Shown: positions 1 to 6,916, counted from the stretch's first letter. The stretch: DNA of 7,959 bases from Planctomycetaceae bacterium (GCA_020426125.1 JAGQQQ010000442.1:1-7959); one strand, 5' to 3'. The notes: generated from the letters alone by a model not told the origin. A program made the numbers and translations.

Positions 1-360
1 CTGGCTCTCATTCACATTATCGGGCATGCGTGCTTGCGGACGCTTCAGCTGCTGCGGGCTCCCACCTTGTTGATGGACTATCAAAACCTCCGCAACGCGA
101 TGGGAACCCATCTCCCGCAAGAAAAGGGGGGCTGGCTCCGCTGGATTCCCCCGTCCTGGCAGACTTCACTCTACCGATTCGCTCTGGAACGCGGGTCGCT
201 TGACGCCCTGCTCAATCGATTTGTCGTGCTGCCATTCCTCAAACTGTTTCACTGGTGTGACAACATGGAACGACGGTGGACGGACTTCCTGTCAGGAACG
301 ACGTCGCGCGAATTTGACCAAGTCTCAGAAACGGCTCAGCCGGCGGAGGAGTTCTCATGA
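1..360 (+). CDS. NuoL/DabB-like proton-conducting membrane subunit, C-terminal part (5' end outside window)
   Basis: The reading frame is open from base 1, so only the last 119 residues are visible. The fragment starts in a hydrophobic helix with the pattern HIIGHACLRTLQLLRAP, followed by a soluble stretch and a last segment (YRFALERGSLDALLNRFVV, then a hydrophobic PFLKLFHW). This layout resembles the end of NuoL/DabB-type subunits, where a late membrane helix is followed by a linker and a short C-terminal helix. Family members are polytopic inner-membrane proteins that move protons or sodium, in complex I, Mrp antiporters or the DAB inorganic-carbon uptake system. The stop codon overlaps the start of the next gene (ATGA, 357-360), which indicates translational coupling with the NuoM-like subunit. 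With the N-terminal bulk missing, I cannot tell NuoL from DabB or see the ion-channel residues. TTG at 34 is an in-frame codon, not a believable start. Confidence 0.72.
   Translation: MALIHIIGHACLRTLQLLRAPTLLMDYQNLRNAMGTHLPQEKGGWLRWIPPSWQTSLYRFALERGSLDALLNRFVVLPFLKLFHWCDNMERRWTDFLSGTTSREFDQVSETAQPAEEFS
345..351 (+). promoter_or_regulatory. Strong Shine-Dalgarno site of the NuoM-like gene
   Basis: GGAGGAG lies 5 bases before the ATG at 357, inside the end of the preceding reading frame. It fixes the start of the NuoM-like gene and, with the ATGA overlap, supports coupled translation of the two subunits. Confidence 0.75.
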
Positions 361-1883
361 TTGAAATGCACCTCCCCTGGCTGGAACTCGCGATTGCTCT
401 CCCCGTGTTGGGGGGGATTTGGACCAGCCTGATCCGCGACAGTGAACGGGCTCGAATGCACAGCCTGTTCATCGCCTCCTTCACCCTGTTGTGTACCATT
501 GGAGCGTGGCAGGACTTTGTTAGCTTGCATACGTTTCAAGCACACGACCACTGGGACCTTCTGGCGACGATCGTGGGGCATGAAGTGTTCGTGATCGACG
601 AACTCAGCGCTCCTCTGCTTCCGCTATGCGCTCTGCTTTATTTGCTCACAGAACTTGCGACTTTGAGAACCAAGGTCCAGCGGTTTTCGTTTCCTCGCGC
701 CCACTTCTCCGAAGCGATTCTGTTGGCCACACTCAGCTCGAAATCTCCTTGGATGGTCATTGCGCTGCTGATCGCAGGGGTCGTCCCTCCCTGGATCGAA
801 CTCCGCCAACGCAAACGCCCCACGCGTGTTTTTCTGATCCACATGGGACTCTTCGTCGGCCTGCTCCTCGCCGGGCAAGGTCTGATCGTCGCCAGTCCTC
901 CCAACTCCGTGGGGATGACCGCTGGGATTGTCATGCTGATGGCCGCCGTTCTGCTCCGGAGCGGAGTCGTGCCGGTCCACTGCTGGATGACGGACCTGTT
1001 CGAACACGCTTCGTTCGGCACGTCCTTGTTGTTTGTCGTCCCGATGGTCGGGGCCTATGCCACAATGCGACTCGTCCTGCCGATCGCTCCCGACTGGGCA
1101 CTTCGAGCGATCGCACTGCTGTCGTTGATCACCGCCATTTATGCCGCTGGAATGTCTCTGGTCCAACGAGACGCCCGGCGATTCTTCTGTTACCTGCTGT
1201 TGAGTCATGCGTCTCTCGTCCTGGTCGGGCTGGAAATTGCCACGCCGGTCGGCTTGACCGGCGCCCTGTGTGTCTGGATTTCCGTCGGCTTGGCATTGGG
1301 CGGATTTGGTCTGACGTTGCGATCGATCGAGGCACGCACGGGACGTCTGACTCTCGGGGAGTTTCACGGCCTTTACGAACATATCCCGATGCTGGCCGCA
1401 CTCTTCCTGGTCACGGGGCTTGCGAGTATCGGTTTCCCGGGGACGCTTGGCTTCATCGGGACCGAACTCTTGGTGGAAGGGGCCGTGCAAGTCGCACCAC
1501 TTGTCGGGGCTGCCGTTGTTCTCGCGACAACGCTCAACGGTCTCGCGGTGCTTCATGCCTACTTCCGCGTCTTCACAGGCAAGCGTCATCAGACGTCGAT
1601 CGACATTCGCAGCCGCTGGGGAGAACGGGTGGCCGTGCTCACTTTAATCCTGCTGTTGTTTGGCGGCGGACTCTGGCCCCAGCCGGGCGTCGCTTCGCGG
1701 TTCCACGCGGCCACGGAGTTGATCGCCCAACGTCAGGAGTCTGCGTCGCCAGAAAGGCCAAGCGGTCACGTTGGCAAAGAACCCGTCTCCGCATCGGTCC
1801 CCATCCATTCCTCGAAACCGTTGTCACATTTTCTCGTGGGTGACCTCGCCAATCCTGTTCCCACACCGACTCCCTCAGAATAA
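357..1883 (+). CDS. NuoM-like proton-conducting transporter membrane subunit (complex I / antiporter family), divergent
   Basis: A 508-residue polytopic membrane protein with the layout of the NuoL/M/N antiporter family. Recognisable blocks are RSGVVPVHCWMTDLFEHAS (residues 201-219, equivalent to the TM7 K-xxxPxHxWLPDA block), a following helix ending GAYATMR (232-238), RDARRFFCYLLLSHASLVLVG (271-291, equivalent to the DxKRxxAYSSIxHxG block), and FPGTLGFIGTELLVEG (360-375, equivalent to the broken TM12 helix). Family members form ion channels in the inner membrane. By eye, several charged residues expected for proton transfer are changed: no WE in the TM5 region (130-150), Arg201 instead of Lys, and Met230 where TM8 usually has Lys. 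After the last helix (about 425-440) a Pro/Ser-rich soluble tail of some 55 residues follows. It overlaps the upstream NuoL-like gene and precedes the SulP gene by 18 bases. NuoM rather than DabB is a best fit; the partner complex is unknown. Confidence 0.78.
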   Translation: MIEMHLPWLELAIALPVLGGIWTSLIRDSERARMHSLFIASFTLLCTIGAWQDFVSLHTFQAHDHWDLLATIVGHEVFVIDELSAPLLPLCALLYLLTELATLRTKVQRFSFPRAHFSEAILLATLSSKSPWMVIALLIAGVVPPWIELRQRKRPTRVFLIHMGLFVGLLLAGQGLIVASPPNSVGMTAGIVMLMAAVLLRSGVVPVHCWMTDLFEHASFGTSLLFVVPMVGAYATMRLVLPIAPDWALRAIALLSLITAIYAAGMSLVQRDARRFFCYLLLSHASLVLVGLEIATPVGLTGALCVWISVGLALGGFGLTLRSIEARTGRLTLGEFHGLYEHIPMLAALFLVTGLASIGFPGTLGFIGTELLVEGAVQVAPLVGAAVVLATTLNGLAVLHAYFRVFTGKRHQTSIDIRSRWGERVAVLTLILLLFGGGLWPQPGVASRFHAATELIAQRQESASPERPSGHVGKEPVSASVPIHSSKPLSHFLVGDLANPVPTPTPSE

Positions 1884-1901
1884 AACCCCAGAACAAAAAC
1901 G

Positions 1902-3899
1902 ATGTCCAACGAAACACTCGAAATCCCTCGTGGAAATGCCGCCGGTTTCGTCAAATACCTGAAGCAGGATTTGACGGCCGGGTTCCTGGTCTTTTTGATT
2001 GCATTGCCACTGTGTCTGGGGATCTCCCTGGCTAGTGGGTACCCCCCGATTGCCGGGCTGTTTACGGCCATCATCGGGGCTTTGGTCACGACGTTCTTGA
2101 GCAATTCCGAGATGACGATCAAGGGACCAGCCGCTGGTCTGATTGTCATCGTGCTCGGCTGCGTTAAGGACTTCGGCGGCGATGGGGCCGTCGGCGGATT
2201 CTCCGAAGCGGACATGGTCGCCTATCAGGCCGCACTCGCGGTCGGAGTCGCGGCGGCCGTGTTCCAGATTCTCTTTGGAGTCTTCAAAGCCGGGATCCTC
2301 AGTGAGTTCTTTCCCGTCTCCGCCGTGCACGGCATGCTCGCCGCGATTGGCGTCATCATTATGCTCAAACAGTTCCCCGTCGCCTTGGGCGTGACGGCCA
2401 AGGGAGAGCCACTCGAACTGCTCCGAGAGATTCCCCATTTCATCGCGGAGGCGAATCCGGCGATCGCGGCGATCGGGATGACCAGCCTGCTGATCATGTT
2501 TCTCTGGCCGCTGGTCGGGAAAAAAGTCACCTTTCTCAAGGCGCTTCCGTCTCCGCTCGTCGTGCTGATCGTCGCCGTCCCGATGGGAATGGCTTTCGAT
2601 CTCCTGCACGAACACACCTACGTTCTTCGCGACCACAAGTACCAACTGGGAGAACAATACCTCGTCTCCATGCCCGGCCGCGTGTTTGGAATGTTCGATG
2701 AGATCACCTTCCCCGCCTTCTCAGCGCTCGGCGAAGTGAAAGCCTGGAAGTGGGTGTTCATGTTTTTCATGATCGGCACACTGGAGTCCGTCCTCAGTGC
2801 GAAGGCGATCGACCTGCTTGATCCCTATAAACGCAAGAGCAGCATGGACCGGGATATCGTGGCCGTCGGGGTGGCCAACTTGTGTGCTTCGTGTGTCGGG
2901 GGATTGCCGATGATCTCGGAAATCGTCCGTAGCCGCGCCAACATTGACAACGGGGCTCGCACCCGGTTCGCCGACTTCTGGCATGGCATCTTCCTGCTCG
3001 TCTGCGTCGCCCTGTTGCCGATGTACCTGCATCGCATCCCCTTGGCAGCGCTGGCGGCGATGCTTGTGTATACCGGGTATCGATTGGCTCATCCGATGGA
3101 GTTTTTCCATATCTACAAGATCGGTCGGGAGCAGTTGGTCATTTTCGTGACAACGATCATCGCGGTGTTGGCCACCGACCTGCTGATCGGGATCGCCATC
3201 GGAATTGTGATGAAAGTCGTGATTCACGTCATGAATGGCGTTCCCATGACCTCGCTGTTCAAACCCTATCTCGAAGTTGAGGAAAAAGACGAATCGACCT
3301 GTATCATTCGGGCGCGTCAGTCAGCGGTGTTCAGCAACTGGATCCCATTCCGTCGCCAGTTGGAAGACATTGGACTGGTACAGCGCCAGAACATCATCCT
3401 CGACCTCAGTCAGACGCATCTTGTCGATCATAGTGTGATGGAGAAACTCCATGAGATGCAGAATGACTTCGAGCAGGAAGGACTGTCGCTGAAGATCATC
3501 GGGCTCGATACGCTGCAACCGCTCGCTGGACATGAGTTTTCCACGCGACGAAAAGGGTTGGCGACTGTCAAACGGCTGACCGTCATCGCGGATGAAGCTC
3601 TCGAAGAGGCTCTGGAACGGCGATTCATCGAGTTGGGGGCGACCGGTTACACCGCCACGGAATGCCGGGGAGCGGGCCGACATGACCTCAATAACGGCCA
3701 AGACTGGCCCGGAGTCCCGCGAATTCGGATCGAGGTCATCGGGACAACCGAGGTCACCGATTCGCTGATGGCCTACCTCCGCACGGACATTCTCCCGGAA
3801 CATCAGGTCACCGCGTGCGTCGAGTCTGTGGAAGTGGTCTGCCGCGATGATTTTGCTCCGAGTGCGAATGGATCATCACGAATGCAGTCCGTTCATTGA
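1902..3899 (+). CDS. SulP-family inorganic anion transporter with STAS and C-terminal PII-like domain
   Basis: 665 residues. Residues about 20-445 form the SulP membrane domain (UraA-like fold, inner membrane): the first helix has LPLCLGISLASGYPPIAGL (35-53), then TIKGPAAGL (72-80) and GTLESVLSAKAID (292-304), whose Glu295 matches the conserved substrate/coupling-site Glu of SulP carriers. Residues about 458-548 are a STAS domain with DLSQTHLVDHSVMEKL (501-516). Residues about 553-647 read as a PII-like domain: KRLTVIADEALEEALERRF, then GATGYTATECRGAGRHDL (579-596), then a strand RIRIEVIG and a final strand VESVEVV. This matches the order of SbtB/CPII-type PII proteins, with GATGYT followed by a GxG-R loop. 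SulP carriers move bicarbonate, sulfate or similar anions, usually with Na+ or H+; bicarbonate is favoured here by the PII type and the antiporter-like neighbours, but this is inference. It sits 18 bases after the NuoM-like gene with no visible Shine-Dalgarno, so translation may be leaderless-like or coupled. Confidence 0.9.
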   Translation: MSNETLEIPRGNAAGFVKYLKQDLTAGFLVFLIALPLCLGISLASGYPPIAGLFTAIIGALVTTFLSNSEMTIKGPAAGLIVIVLGCVKDFGGDGAVGGFSEADMVAYQAALAVGVAAAVFQILFGVFKAGILSEFFPVSAVHGMLAAIGVIIMLKQFPVALGVTAKGEPLELLREIPHFIAEANPAIAAIGMTSLLIMFLWPLVGKKVTFLKALPSPLVVLIVAVPMGMAFDLLHEHTYVLRDHKYQLGEQYLVSMPGRVFGMFDEITFPAFSALGEVKAWKWVFMFFMIGTLESVLSAKAIDLLDPYKRKSSMDRDIVAVGVANLCASCVGGLPMISEIVRSRANIDNGARTRFADFWHGIFLLVCVALLPMYLHRIPLAALAAMLVYTGYRLAHPMEFFHIYKIGREQLVIFVTTIIAVLATDLLIGIAIGIVMKVVIHVMNGVPMTSLFKPYLEVEEKDESTCIIRARQSAVFSNWIPFRRQLEDIGLVQRQNIILDLSQTHLVDHSVMEKLHEMQNDFEQEGLSLKIIGLDTLQPLAGHEFSTRRKGLATVKRLTVIADEALEEALERRFIELGATGYTATECRGAGRHDLNNGQDWPGVPRIRIEVIGTTEVTDSLMAYLRTDILPEHQVTACVESVEVVCRDDFAPSANGSSRMQSVH

Positions 3900-3967
3900 G
3901 CCGGGTTTGACCAGCAGCGTTTGTCTTACTTGAAGTGCGTTGCGAAACGGAGTCTGATGTGCATGCG

Positions 3968-4004
3968 CGGCTCTCGGGAACTCATTCGATATTCCCGAAA
4001 GCCG
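3968..4004 (+). terminator. Hairpin between the SulP gene and the ThuA gene (possible terminator or leader structure)
   Basis: Bases 3968-3980 pair with 3992-4004 (13 positions, one C-A mismatch), closing an 11-base loop. The core TCGGGAA/TTCCCGA is perfect. No T-run follows on the + strand (GATTAAGACC), so it is not a textbook intrinsic terminator. It lies 69 bases after the SulP stop and ends 37 bases before the ThuA start, so it could end the transport operon or sit in the leader of the ThuA mRNA. The rest of the 142-base spacer (3900-4041) shows no gene and no convincing promoter. Confidence 0.45.
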
Positions 4005-4028
4005 ATTAAGACCCTCGACCTGTTTTCC

Positions 4029-4035
4029 AAGGAAG
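4029..4035 (+). promoter_or_regulatory. Ribosome binding site of the ThuA-domain gene
   Basis: AAGGAAG ends 6 bases before the ATG at 4042. It supports that start over the in-frame ATG at 4054 and over longer reading frames from the spacer. Confidence 0.6.
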
Positions 4036-4041
4036 ACTCGC

Positions 4042-5010
4042 ATGCGTTTTACGATGTCCCTGATTCGTGGCTCTCTATGGGCCGCGATCGTTCTAGCCGC
4101 GCTCCCCGCAGACGGCGCCGACAAACTCAAAGCTCTAATCATCGACGGTCAAAACAACCACTCCGCGTGGCCGAAGACGACCGTGATGATGAAGAGCTAT
4201 CTCGAAGAGACGGGGCTGTTCACCGTCGATATTGCCCGAACACAGTACACCTGGAACGGCAACGACCTGCTCGAAAAATATCCGCTCCCTGGAGTGGAAA
4301 CGGAGGCGCTGCCGAAGCCGCAGACCGATCCCGACTTTCGCCCCGAGTTTTCGAAGTATGACGTCGTGATCTCCAACTTCGGCTACAACGCCGCTCCCTG
4401 GCCCAAGGAGACACGAACCGCTTTTGTGGATTACGTCAAACAGGGAGGCGGACTGGTGATTGTCCACGCGGCGGATAATTCCTTTGGCGATTGGCCCGAG
4501 TACAACCAGATGATCGGCCTCGGCGGCTGGGGTGGTCGCAACGAGCAGAGCGGGCCGTATGTCTACCTGTCCGAAGATGGAAAGGTGATTCGCGACGAAT
4601 CCCCCGGCTCGGGCGGCCACCACGGAAGCCAGCACGAGTTTCCGATTGTCGTCCGCGACCCCGACCATCCCATCACGAAGGGGATGCCCAGCGAGTGGAT
4701 GCATTCGAAAGATGAACTCTACGACAAACTCCGGGGCCCGGCGAACAACATGCAGATCCTCGCCACGGCCTATGCCAGCGAGGAGTTCGGCGGCACCGGA
4801 CGACATGAACCGATGCTGATGACAATCCGGTTTGGAAAAGGCCGGGTGTTTCACACCCCCATGGGGCATGCCGACTATTCCCAAGAATGTGTCGGGTTTA
4901 TCGTGGCTCTCCAGCGAGGAACGGAATGGGCGGCCACGGGAGAGGTGACGCAGAAAATCCCGGACGACTTTCCGAAGGCGAATGAGACCAGTGCGCGAAA
5001 GTTTGACTGA
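4042..5010 (+). CDS. Secreted ThuA-domain protein (trehalose-utilisation-like)
   Basis: 322 residues. The N-terminus is a Sec signal peptide: a short basic start, a hydrophobic core SLWAAIVLAAL (11-21) and a likely cleavage near residues 23-26. The mature part matches the ThuA family (class I glutamine-amidotransferase-like fold): KALIIDGQNNHSAWPKT (30-46), YDVVISNFGY (106-115), VDYVKQGGGLVIVHAADNSF (129-148), HPITKGMPSEW (209-219), DELYDKL (224-230), and GKGRVFHTPMGHADYS (265-280). The amidotransferase nucleophile Cys is not seen; the VHAADNSF segment takes the place of the nucleophile elbow, as is usual in this family. ThuA itself takes part in trehalose catabolism, probably on 3-keto-sugars, and planctomycetes carry many exported paralogues often linked to DUF1080 or sugar dehydrogenases; none is seen here. 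The substrate is unknown. It is convergent with the cytochrome gene, with a shared terminator between them. Confidence 0.88.
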   Translation: MRFTMSLIRGSLWAAIVLAALPADGADKLKALIIDGQNNHSAWPKTTVMMKSYLEETGLFTVDIARTQYTWNGNDLLEKYPLPGVETEALPKPQTDPDFRPEFSKYDVVISNFGYNAAPWPKETRTAFVDYVKQGGGLVIVHAADNSFGDWPEYNQMIGLGGWGGRNEQSGPYVYLSEDGKVIRDESPGSGGHHGSQHEFPIVVRDPDHPITKGMPSEWMHSKDELYDKLRGPANNMQILATAYASEEFGGTGRHEPMLMTIRFGKGRVFHTPMGHADYSQECVGFIVALQRGTEWAATGEVTQKIPDDFPKANETSARKFD

Positions 5011-5055
5011 GCCATGTCTTGTCTTATTGCGGACGTCTCTTCTATGAATGCAAAA

Positions 5056-5089
5056 GGGGCCTCGCGGAGTCGTGACTTCGCGAGGCCCC
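5056..5089. terminator. Bidirectional intrinsic terminator between convergent genes
   Basis: Bases 5056-5070 pair with 5075-5089 as a 15-bp stem (one G-T wobble) around the tetraloop CGTG, with a GC-rich base GGGGCCTCGCG. On the - strand the stem is followed by TTTT (AAAA at 5052-5055 on +), the form expected to end the cytochrome transcript. On the + strand the T-run is poor (CATCTTC), so termination of the ThuA transcript is likely weaker. It lies 45 bases after the ThuA stop and 27 bases past the end of the cytochrome gene. The rest of 5011-5116 holds nothing else I can support. Confidence 0.85.
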
Positions 5090-5116
5090 CATCTTCAACG
5101 TCATCTGGCTCCCGAT

Positions 5117-6904
5117 TTAGTTAACGGGAGTCCCCACACGAAGCTCACTGGCCACCTCTTGAAACACCGAATTCGAGGTATCATCGGTGTCCCAATAGCC
5201 CCTTTTGATGGAGCCGTTTTGGCGTGCGAGAGGAGCGAGTCCCAATTGTACCAGCCGCTTGCTAAACAAGAGTCGTCGAAGGTCTTCGCCATCGTTCAAA
5301 CCGAGTTCAGCGACCGCAACATCAAGAGTGACGTTTTTCTCGTATCTCTTCGCGACAAAGCTGACCGGTTCCGGAAATGATGAATCATCGATTTTCTTTT
5401 TACTTCCGTCCTCGTTCATTTCGTCTTCTTCGACGAGCAAAAACGGCCCCATCGCTTTGGTCAAAGCTCGCAAGTAGTTATCGCGGTCTTCTCGGAGCAA
5501 ACGATCCATCGTTTCTTTTGGCGGATAGAGTTCCCGAACCTTCTTCTCAGCATCGTTGTTGGCCAGAGCATGCCCCTCACGAATGTCATCCTTGAGAGGG
5601 ATCGTCCCGTGCTCATGGCAGTTCATGCAGGAAAGCCCGTTGACGATGAGTGGAGATCCAGAGGTTCCGGACGGGTCGAACACGATATCAACGGGCCCCG
5701 CATCAATCCGCTTTCCGTCTGCGAGTGCTAACATATAGGCGTGCATGCCGTTTGGGAGCTCCCAAATGACTTCCCCACCATCGTGTTCGAAGGCCGCGTT
5801 ATTGAAGGGGTTTCCCTCAAACTCTGGACCTAAAGGGAATCGGGCGAGGTTGCTTCTTCCAGCGTCACCTTTAAAGTCGTAACTGATCCAGTACATCTTT
5901 CCACCCAGGCTCTCGCGACGTTCGACGAGCCGATTTTGGGTCGACACACCGCTTTCGAACATGCCAGCACGCACGAGGCGGTTTTCTCGAAAGTCGTCTT
6001 CGAACTCGATTCCCAGTTCTTCTTCGAGTTCTTGCAGCGTCTCTGGAACGCCGACAAGGTCGTAGTAGAGTGGAGGCTTTGAGGCTTCGACAATAAACCA
6101 GTCTGCTTTGATGTAGGCGATGCCGTCGAAAAAGGCCCCTTGGAGTTCTTCGATTTTATCGTACTCATCCCGGGCGTCCGTATCGGAGGGTTTCAGGCCA
6201 TAAGGGTATGCTTTCACGACTTTGTCCCATTCGCCAAGCACATCCCAACGGAGATCGGGAAGAAACACAGCGAACACGGCATTGTTCTGATCAATTGCCT
6301 TCGGAACGACGATCCGGCTTCCCTGGCTCATACTGTTGATGACCTTCGACAGCGCTGCGCGATAGAGGCGAAGGTGTTTTGCGGGGACGGTGGGATTGTT
6401 GTGGAGGTGTGCGATGGAAAAGAACCGCACCTTTGGTGCGTCTTCTTTGCGGACTTCGTTGAAGAGATATTGAGAAATGCTTTTCAGAATCTCTTCTTCT
6501 GAAATGAAGTCACGATTGCTGATGGGGGCCAACTTGGGAGCACCGGCCTCGATCCATTTGACGATTTTGTCTTTTTCTTCGTCAGACAGAGGTCCCGAGG
6601 GAGGCATATCCCCGATCGAAACGGCTCGATACCAGACTTCCGATTCCTCAGGTTTGCCCGGTTCAACGTAGCGGTCTAAATCCTCGCCACGGTCGGCGAT
6701 CAGCGAGTCTTGCTCAAGGATGTACAGCCCAGGAAATTTGATCTGGGCTCCATGGCAGCTATAGCAATGGTTCGAAAATACGTCGTACGCGTCCGCTGCG
6801 ATTTTTCGCAATTGGGCATCATCTTGCGCGGCGATGGGGCGGACGCTCAAGAGCGTGCCAGCGATTCCCATCAGCCACGCGAATCTCATCAAAAACCGAG
6901 GCAT
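5117..6904 (-). CDS. Secreted di-heme c-type cytochrome domain protein (planctomycete type)
   Basis: 595 residues from the ATG at 6904, chosen because AGGGAG lies 6 bases upstream; an in-frame TTG seven codons earlier overlaps that site. Residues 1-26 are a Sec signal peptide ending in IAA before QDD. A first cytochrome c domain has CYSCH (47-51), with Met100 in GDMPPSGPLSDEEK as the probable axial ligand and the KIVKWIEAGAP helix after it, typical of planctomycete cytochrome C domains. A long middle region follows with RFFSIAHLHNN (160-170), GSRIVVPKAID, ADWFIVEASKPPLYYDL (267-283), SGVSTQNRLVERR (318-330) and a GGEVIWELPNGMHAY stretch (about 375-389). A second heme site CMNCH is at 426-430. 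The end is charged and acidic around 490-507. I recognise this arrangement as a recurrent uncharacterised family in planctomycetes; an extracytoplasmic electron-transfer role is inferred. No partner oxidoreductase gene is seen next to it. Confidence 0.85.
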   Translation of the reverse strand: MPRFLMRFAWLMGIAGTLLSVRPIAAQDDAQLRKIAADAYDVFSNHCYSCHGAQIKFPGLYILEQDSLIADRGEDLDRYVEPGKPEESEVWYRAVSIGDMPPSGPLSDEEKDKIVKWIEAGAPKLAPISNRDFISEEEILKSISQYLFNEVRKEDAPKVRFFSIAHLHNNPTVPAKHLRLYRAALSKVINSMSQGSRIVVPKAIDQNNAVFAVFLPDLRWDVLGEWDKVVKAYPYGLKPSDTDARDEYDKIEELQGAFFDGIAYIKADWFIVEASKPPLYYDLVGVPETLQELEEELGIEFEDDFRENRLVRAGMFESGVSTQNRLVERRESLGGKMYWISYDFKGDAGRSNLARFPLGPEFEGNPFNNAAFEHDGGEVIWELPNGMHAYMLALADGKRIDAGPVDIVFDPSGTSGSPLIVNGLSCMNCHEHGTIPLKDDIREGHALANNDAEKKVRELYPPKETMDRLLREDRDNYLRALTKAMGPFLLVEEDEMNEDGSKKKIDDSSFPEPVSFVAKRYEKNVTLDVAVAELGLNDGEDLRRLLFSKRLVQLGLAPLARQNGSIKRGYWDTDDTSNSVFQEVASELRVGTPVN

Positions 6905-6910
6905 GGTCTT

Positions 6911-6916
6911 CTCCCT
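6911..6916 (-). promoter_or_regulatory. Ribosome binding site of the cytochrome gene
   Basis: AGGGAG on the - strand is 6 bases before the ATG at 6904. It decides the start in favour of that ATG, because the upstream in-frame TTG would place this site inside the coding region. Confidence 0.65.

Noticed and set aside
624..1589. Long open frame of 321 codons on the - strand and a 405-codon frame (626-1843) on the + strand inside the NuoM-like gene
   Set aside because: Both translations are rich in Arg, Gln, Asp, Ser or Pro without any domain pattern, typical of shadow frames in GC-rich coding DNA; the 508-residue membrane protein in the third frame has clear family motifs.
1875..2657. 260-codon - strand frame over the start of the SulP gene
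   Set aside because: Composition is a low-complexity mix of charged residues complementary to the hydrophobic SulP helices; no motif or ribosome site.
3907..3935. Possible promoter TTGACC in the spacer after the SulP gene
   Set aside because: The sequence 17 bases on (TTGAAG) is a poor -10 match, and no better spacing was found.
3921..4361. 146-codon + frame starting in the spacer before ThuA
   Set aside because: It overlaps the ThuA gene in another frame, becomes Arg-rich there, and has no ribosome site.
4135..4884. 249-codon - strand frame over the ThuA gene
   Set aside because: Antisense shadow of a gene with a signal peptide, a ribosome site and family motifs; no independent support.
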